A DNA stretch of 64,000 nucleotides from Dermanyssus gallinae (taxonomy: Eukaryota > Arthropoda > Arachnida > Mesostigmata > Dermanyssidae). Position numbers and translations under genes: made by a program. Shown in pieces: positions 50,956 through 60,130 of this stretch. The stretch spans positions 372,001 through 436,000 of the forward strand of contig QVRM01000429.1 of assembly GCA_003439945.1 (NCBI GenBank). The letters run 5' to 3'. The notes beneath the pieces were generated by a model, which saw only the letters and a program-made list of their open reading frames with translations, did no database searches and was not told the origin of the DNA. The stretch's first letter is position 1; each line of letters starts with the position of its first letter.

Positions 50956-52812
50956 TATACTTCTTTGTACGCTGCATGCACAGCGTAAACAGAACAAACA
51001 GAATGTGTGCAAGTTGACATGGCCACGCTGAAAAGAGGTTGATGCAACACTCAAGCAGTGCGGTTAATTAAAAGCTTTATTTGCTTCAGTTTACGTCAGT
51101 TCTTGGATATTTAGATACAAAAACATTGAAAAAAGTTAGCGTTACATTTGTCCAGAAGATCTGTGGCTTGCGCGGGACTTGCAGTTGGCACATTGGCTTG
51201 CCAAATTGCTAAATGGGCAGTTTCATGGCAGGGGGGCCGGCAGTATTTTCTTCAAGATATGGTGGTTCAAACGCACGCCAGGGTTGGAGTTTAAAATTCT
51301 GCAAAGTCACAATATATTTATCAACTAGGTATTTGCAATACAGTGCTATAGTCTGTTGAAAAACGGAACTACGATCGTGTTCAATTGCTTCTCACAAAAA
51401 TGGTTGTTTACAACTTAAGTCAGCTAGGCTAGTTATGACTTCTGTCGGCTGCCTTATTGGAAATCGAATAGTAGAATCTTGCCAATCATACAAAACATAA
51501 ATAAAAACCACGAATCTCGCTATACATGATTTATTATACGATAGATCTATTTACTTAAGCTATATCCATAAATCCGTTCGGATTTTTCACCCATTTTTGA
51601 AGATACATGTCGTTACAACAGAAAGCTTTTATTGAGTGCTGTGTTGTCCGCTTCGTTCAACTACCTTAGCCCAACGCTCATACAAGCTCATAATTCAATT
51701 CCTCCAGAAGATGGCGTCCTGGCTTCCGAAGCAATGGTCTATATACCTTTTAACACCTTCCAATAAATCGAATTCTTTGCCATTAAGGGAATATTGAAGG
51801 GACCAAAACAGATTATAATCTGGTGGAGCAAGGTCAGGACTGTACGCAGGATGTGGCAAAATATCTCCTCTAAATTCCATCAACGTCTTGGTGGTGAGCA
51901 AATTTGTGTGCGGTCTTGCGTTGTCGTGGTGGAAAGTCACTCCTCGTCCGTTCGCCAATTCCGGTCACTTCTAGTCAATTGCCCTCTTCACAAAATTTTC
52001 AAATTGTCCAGTTGTTGACAGTATTTTATCGTTTCGTTTGGTTGCAACGGCTCATAAAGGATCACTCTCTTCGCTTTCTACCAAACACTTAACATCACTA
52101 TTCTTGTATGGAGTTCGGGCTTGGCAGTTGCTTGGGGTTCACTCTCTTTTTTAAGCCACGCCCTTTTGCGAACAACGAGTTAGTTTCTTATAGAGTATTC
52201 ACTTCTCATTCCCTGTCACCATGGTGCGGAGGAAGGGGCGATCCTTGTTTTGTTTTAGGAGCTGACCGCAATCTAGCACATGGATCTCCAGTTGGCGATT
52301 GATGAGTGAGTGCAGCACCCCATACATCTAACTTGCTGATGAATCTCTCATTGAGGTTGAGATGCTATTGAGTGGATGTGTATGGTACGTCGACAATGTC
52401 CACCGTCGCGTAGCGAGAGGTGTGGGTTTCGTCCGACCACTTTGTTAATGCGTGTCCACTGTCAAAGGCCGTCCGGGCCGGTTTCGCTTGTTAACGTCGA
52501 AATTGCCGCCTCTTAAATCGGACGAACCACTTTTGAACTGTCCTATCTGTTACTGCCTCTCCGCCATACACTTTACATATCTAAATTATGACTTGGGTTG
52601 CATTCTTTTCTTTCCGGAAACAAGGTAGCATTCAATGACGAAAATGCACATTTAAGTCTGCCATCTATACTCGAGTGGTACAGTTCGCGTGAGTTGCGCA
52701 AGTCTGCTTTTACCGCCTTGTAAATAAACAACCCTCTCCTAACAGTTTTCGTCTTCTCTGGGGTCTGCACAGTGCGGCACACGCAATTTCCCGAACGGAC
52801 TTATAGACCAAC

Positions 52813-52857
<45 letters not shown>

Positions 52858-55267
52858 TGATAATAGATGATAAACCATACAGCCAAGTCTCCGCGACCGT
52901 ACTGCCACAAGGACTGCTGGAAAAACCTTAGATATCTCAACAGATCGGCTTATGCTGCCGCTTTGGGCGCCTCTGATACGAAAGAATGCCACGCATGTTT
53001 AGGTATACATGTGCACACCACAATGCAGAATATACTTACCCAAATGTGTTCTTGTTGATTGCCTTTAAAAGGTTTGAAGTCTCTAAAACAACGAATCACG
53101 TTCCATTTACGTGAATATAACGTAATATTTTCGTATACTACTTTACATATACAACGGTCGAGCCAGGTGGCGTGGTGCATTCGCCTGCGCTTTGCGACCG
53201 GAGGAGACACATAGGTGCGCGAGTTCGAGCCCCACCGTTGCACATTTGTATTTCTGGGGGTCCGTCTTTGAAGCAATGCGAAAAGCAGTTTCGTTGACGT
53301 TAAATCTTGGCTGAAGATCAGCCCGAAAAAAAAAACAGATATTTGAACGAATTCCACAGTATAATATAATACAACGCAGGTCTGCTCTTACCGCCATATA
53401 AACAACCAACCGTCTCCCAACAGTTCTCATCCTCAGGGCATCGGGGCCGCGCAGGACGGTGCATGCAACTTTGCAAACGGACTTATAGATCAACCAAGTA
53501 TATATATATATATATATGCGTATACTCATGTAATAGCCAGTACGTTTAAAGAGCCATATAAGTAAATTCTAGTAAGCTAATTGAGTAAACCAACCACGCT
53601 GAATCAAATTTTTTTATTGTTGGGTATGCACACACAGCGACAGCAAACGCTGAGGACTAGTAATGTTTGTTACGTCCGCAGCGTCCATACAGATTCTTTA
53701 AAAAAAATATATATATATATATGTGGCTAGCAGCTGCTGGAATAGGTATCGGGCCGAATTTTTCTATTAATGTTTGCAGCAGGTCTAAGTGTTCCCTTTT
53801 CGGTCATCTAATTCGAGTGTAGTGTAGTTTAATAAACGTAAAAATAAAGTACTAGCACACGCCATAAGACTTAGTTAGAACTACATGCACACAAAATAGC
53901 ACATTCCACTCAACTTTTGCTGGACTTCGAGCTTATAATCGGGGTATCTTTTTATGTTAAATTTGTATAAGACGTTTTTGACATTTTTATGAGATAGATA
54001 AAGTTTATTGAACTAAACAAATGACCGCATGTGTGGTGAGTCGGAATGTCCTTATATTGATTTAAATTTAAAAAACGTTTTTTGCTGAGATCACTTTTGT
54101 CTTTAGGTGGTATCGTGTCAATAGGATGGGATTCCCAAGAACGCAAACACAAGGGGAGACATACCACGCCACATTTACCTCCGTTATTTTCTCATTTCAC
54201 CTTGAGACAATTCCGTGCCAAAATATTCGACATTCTAAGCGTGTTTTTACTGTACACTTTATAAATAATATTGTACTGTAAAACACGTACGCTTACCTGT
54301 TTTTAGTGTTTTAGAATTTTAAGATGTTTATGTTGCCAGGAGCCTGGAACACCGGGCTGACCTTGTTTGACTTTGGCGGTGAGTGCAGGCCATGGAAAGG
54401 TATTTCCAAATGTTGTAATATATACATATTCTGTACAACCGCCCGCGAGATATTTATGTTAATCTATGCTAGTTAATTGTAATCGATTATTCGAGCGGTT
54501 TACTGTACTAGTCATGGTTGTGTGTTCTATTGGAATTCTCACTTCATTTAAAGGGCTACAGTAGTGTCATTTTTTTCAAATAAGATACCAAACGGAGGAC
54601 AGGCGCACTTTGAAGGTAGCACGGCTGCAAAATGTTCCTTTGGCGTGGAACCGATTCCATCTAATATGAGTCGAATATTTAGCCATATCAAGAAAGGCCG
54701 TTCTCATTTGCAATGCCTCGCCTTCTCAAAAGCTTCGTCGGGCGTTAAGTTTATCTTTGAAATGATATGATGTTGACACTCCGCGGTATGCTCCCGCACC
54801 CGTAAGATATATATTGAAAACTGGCGTCGGATATTAGGAATGATGCCTAGTTACAATCTGTAGAATCAGAGCCTGATAGGATACTTTTAAAATAAATCTT
54901 GTAGATTCTGTCAGATCTACATCCAATGTTCAAGTAAGTTACATGAATACCATATTACAGATTTTTACCAGAGATACGTGTTTGAGTTTTATTCGTGATC
55001 CGGCCGGAAGACACTGGGTCTCCTACACAGAAACCTTTGGAAAATCGCACCGACACACGGTTGTCTCACTCATGAGACTACGTGAAAATAATGTACTTCA
55101 CTCACCGATTTATGAATGGCTGACCTAGTTTGAAATTCAAATAGCTAGTTGCAGAAGCGACTGCAGCTTTTAAGGCTTGCAGTTGTTGGACATTCCCTCG
55201 AGTCGAGTGGAAGTAGTTTTCTTCATTAGCAAGTGATGTAATATACATCTGTGAGATTCTTATTTCA

Positions 55268-55334
<67 letters not shown>

Positions 55335-58300
55335 TTAATAAACCTTACGTTGTTGAAAGCCATTCAGTTTTACTCTGTGGGGTCCTCTACTACGTAGGCA
55401 GAAGATAACATTTTCTGCTTACACATCTGCTGTTTAGAATATTTATCTTGCCCAGGTTCAGTGCAATGCGCCTACCAAGCAGGGTGGGGCTATGTCCCGC
55501 TTAGTTTTCCGCGGCGCATTAGAAAATGTAAATAGCAATCCAACTTTTTTATGGGGGGTTGGATGGTAATGCACCATCTATTTTTATTGAGACATCTGTG
55601 CTCCCTGTTTTTCTTTCGATCATGGTCGATTTTTAGTCCACTCCAGTATTCACTTTGTTTATTCTGGGAACCATGAAAACCAGTTTAGAAGTGGCCGGTC
55701 TGGGTCTCAAACCTAGGCCTCCCGAATGCAAGGCAAAGGCTTTTGCTATTGAGCCACTTTGCTCGGTGGTTGCCAACTCCAAATGAAGTTGCTTAGTCCG
55801 ATTGTGCTCGTGAAGTGCAATAGGTCAATTCAGCTTCTCTGTTGGCTAAATGTTCAGTCGTGATTTTAAAATGTGCAATTGGTGATAATATTGCTTTTCG
55901 CATAAATACGAAAAATCATGTATTCACACAGCAACATACACTGACCGTGCAAAAGAGTGTACTTTGTGAAGCTCGAGTTGTGTAGGTTACTGTTTGAGCA
56001 GTTTTTATTATCCTCAGTGTAGAGAGACACATTTATTGTGTTTCTTGTGAAGGCTCCGGGCTAGTAGGCATAAACGTATATATATATATATATATATATA
56101 TAGTCGTTTTTCGTACGGCAAAAATCTGATTTATACCTTATATATGTCTGCACCTTCGCGTGTCTTAAAAAAATTGATATGTCTCGCCTTTTATTTTTTG
56201 GCGTAATTACACGGCTCATTAAGGGTGTTTTCCCTTGTCGCAAATTGGGTATTCTCTGCTCGATTACATGCAGATACCATATGGTAGCATGGACTTTTAG
56301 CGTTTACTGTTATGCTGCCTGTTGTACGCAATATTGAAACATTTGTAAATTGTGATATCGGTCGTCTTGTGAATCCACTTAACAGTATTCGACAGTACTC
56401 ATATAAGGGGCTGGCGATAACTGGTTTGGAGAGTTGTCTCCAGAGGCGGTACAGTCTTTTTACTCGTAGCAGTTTAGAACTCAGTTTTCACAAGGCGTAT
56501 ATTATTCTTCTACGCTCCGAAACGTGCATATACGAGCTATGTCGCGATTTAAGTAGGAGCTATTGAAGAGAAAGCCACCTCTCTGAAGCTAAACAGCAAC
56601 AAAATACAGAACCTCGCTGCTATCCCAAGAGTACGGAGAATCAGCCCGGCCGGGATAGATAATAAGAAGTCTATCGTCAAGATCAGTGCTTGCAAAATGA
56701 TACAGATGATAAGTGACATGCTGGTGACAATCTTCGATAGACGAGAGCTGATCAATCAGGCTTTACCTGTACTAATGTCACTTAAAATTGTATCTGTAAA
56801 GAAGACAACTATCTGAAGGCAGGGACGGGTCAACTTGACGCAAGCCTTGTTGACGAAAGCCAGTCTCTTCAATCAAACCTGCGCCGTGGCCAAACTGTCG
56901 GCTCTTTGTCGCTCGCATACACGCTTTATCTCTCTCTCTCTCACACCCACACACACACTGTTTACCTCTCTCTCGTTATTGAACGCGCTCAATATTTTTT
57001 TTCTGTATTTCCACAGAACGTGCGGTTTAGTAGCAACAGACAGATCCATGGCATATGTGTGTGGCATTACGCGTGTTTCAATGATGTAGTCGTAATACTC
57101 TCGTATTCAATTTCCGGTAGAGTTATATCCGGACGCTGAAGGCTCGTCCCGGTCCAGAACAAGATCGAGGAACACGACCAGGGTGGTTTTGATCGCAATG
57201 CGCTAAGCTGTCCAGCTCCTCCGTCTCCGAAGCTGTGTCCACCAGCGAGAGCAGCTCGACCACACACCACGGCAGCACAACCGTCCTGATCTACGGCAGC
57301 GGCAGAGAGAGACAGAGAGAGAGAGAAAGAGAGGGAGAGAAACAGAGACAGGGGTGATTTACTTATACCACCAACATGGCGGCCGGGCGACTTACACTTA
57401 TATCACCACCGACATGGCGATGGTAAGTCCCGCCGTGCTACACTTTGCACATAGCCCTATTAGGCGCAAAGACAATGATAGGGACAGTGAGTGATACAAC
57501 AGTGTGCAAGTGAACGAGCGAGTGAGCGACAGCTTAAAGTCTGGTGTGACAAAAAATATAATGGCAATTGAAAGACGGAAAGGGGGGGAGACGAGAGAGA
57601 GAGGGAGAGATATTTATGTATATAGAGAGAGGAATCACACAGAAGCAAGCAATTCAGGGAGAAATACACGAAGCTAGAGGTCGCCCATTCCGTTTATAGC
57701 TTTGTCTCTTCCTCCACACAACAGCCGCAGCTGCCGTGTTGAGATGGCTGAAGGGACGCTTGTTAGTGCTGTTATAGGGTGTCGGAAGTCGGCAGCGATA
57801 ACACGGAACGCTCAATCATTGCGCGCTCACATCTGCTCATACAAACAACGTAGACATCAAACTACGGATGGGAATTCATTTGTTGTTGACTCTGTACCTC
57901 CCTTCTCTAGGGAACGAGAGCCGGGCCCTGCTGTCCTCACGAATCCTCATGGCCCTCATGAACGACCGCTCCAAACGGCGGTGAAATAAATTCACGATTT
58001 GGACGTTTGAGTGTGTATGTGTGTGTGTATGTGTTCGATTGGCAAGCAAGCAACAAGACAGTCAGTCAGCCAGCCAATAAGATACCTACCCAGTCAGTGA
58101 GTTGGTTAAATTGAACTACTTCTTCTCTTCGCTTATTTGTGCCCATTGGCATGTACGGGTGAAAACTACTTCTGCTATTAGACACAAATTTGAACAGTAG
58201 CCGCCCCGTCTGCGGCCATCAGTCTGCTGGCCACGAAGAATGCTACGACGGTGGGCCGATACTTCCAGCAGACTCGAGAGGCTACTTACCCGTGTCGGGT

Positions 58301-58457
58301 CGGAGCTTCATTTATCCATCAAGTGAGGCAAGCACCAGTTCTGAAACCGACCCTACGACGTAGAATTAATGCGGTGAAATACGCCGCTACATGAGAATGT
58401 ACATGTGCGCATATTTAAATATGTATGTTTGTGTATATTTTTGCGCTTTGTTTTTAG

Positions 58458-58492
<35 letters not shown>

Positions 58493-60057
58493 GCGTGTCA
58501 AGAATAAATAACTCACTACTTAAGGGCGTGTGGGAATTGGGATTAGCTGAGCTGTATATATATATATATATATACCGTATGCTTATGCACTTACCAAATG
58601 TAACTTATTATTTAATAGATAATAAACTACCTTTGGTTGGACATCTGAGGAAGAGGAGAATGCGATTGTGTTTCACATAATTATATTCGACTTACACTCC
58701 ACTGTAAAGCCACTGACAGATGTAATACAGATGACATGTAAACCTAATACTTATATATCTAGGTTTACATGTCAATCGAATAATATGTCCATACATTACC
58801 TCAAGGACATTTGTTTGCGCAAATTGCATTCAGTAATTTAAAACATAAAGTGAACTGCTAGCGTGAAAACAGCCGTTTCATACGATGACTTCTACACATT
58901 CTACACTTCACGGAACTCGTCTTCAATCCAATGACTTCTCCAGAACCGATTCTTTGTGAATCTTCTAGATCTATCCCACAGTATGTGCCTTAGCCGGTGG
59001 TGCTATCAGCATGAATTGACAACAAGTACATGATAGATATTGGCTATTTGTATTATCTAGGATTCATTTACATGGAATATTTCTGCAACTATCATTTTAG
59101 TTCGCATTACCTAGTACAAACCCTGAAATGCATCGTAAGTAATTAATTAAGTATATAACCGTTGTTAATGCCACATCAAAGGCATCTGAAAACAATTGGA
59201 GTATGATCTAGTTAAGGACAAAATACACACAACTTTGGTTGAAATCATCCAACCATCTTTATCGTGTCTACGGATTACAAAATGCGGACGTGCATAAGCA
59301 AATCAATGAATATATAAGCTACATCAGAGGACTTTATTCATCTTTAGTGCCTCGTGGCAAATTGGTGTTTTCGAGTACTACGTCTGGCACTCCAGACTTA
59401 ATTGAGATCACTGAAACGGCGAGCAGACTCAATGTGAGCATGAAATGTGTGATTCGTAAATTATCATTTTATAAAGAGGCTAAGTCAGAACAAAGCTTAT
59501 CCAGTGTTGTTTTGTTCAAGTATTTGTTTTGTCATAAACTCATATGATAAACGTTGACTCCTGTTACACATTTATAAAAGCAGTCTATATATTGCTTCTT
59601 TTTTCGTCGCACTCCGGAAATGTCCTGGAACCCGTCTAATGCGTACAAGTTAATTACGCGGCGACATTTTTGTTGGTCTGTTGACCACGCTATAGATTTT
59701 ATGGTAACGAGTTAATATTGTCATATTATCGTGGTCTATTCAAGCACTGTAAAGGCCTATTACTAACACGGATAAGTAACTGCCGCCGACTACAAACCGA
59801 CTCGTTAACGCCACGTCAATCAGGGTTACCGCTCGGGATGCTTTCTGCATTAGCGTAATAATAATAATAGCACAGTAGCTTCTGTCTCTCGCGCGGTGCG
59901 TAGAGATAACGCCGCTTCTAGAATCGGCGCTATGGAATGAGCAGCTAAATAGCACCTACTTGAATCAAGGCGACACGTTTTAACCTCGCAACTATATGCT
60001 GATAACACAAATACCATTTAAATAAATGCTTCGTTTATATTAATAATAATAATAATA

Positions 60058-60130
<73 letters not shown>

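Noticed and set aside
55690..55776. Candidate tRNA gene on the minus strand
   Set aside because: A and B boxes are present but no acceptor stem pairs convincingly and the sequence continues as a SINE body.
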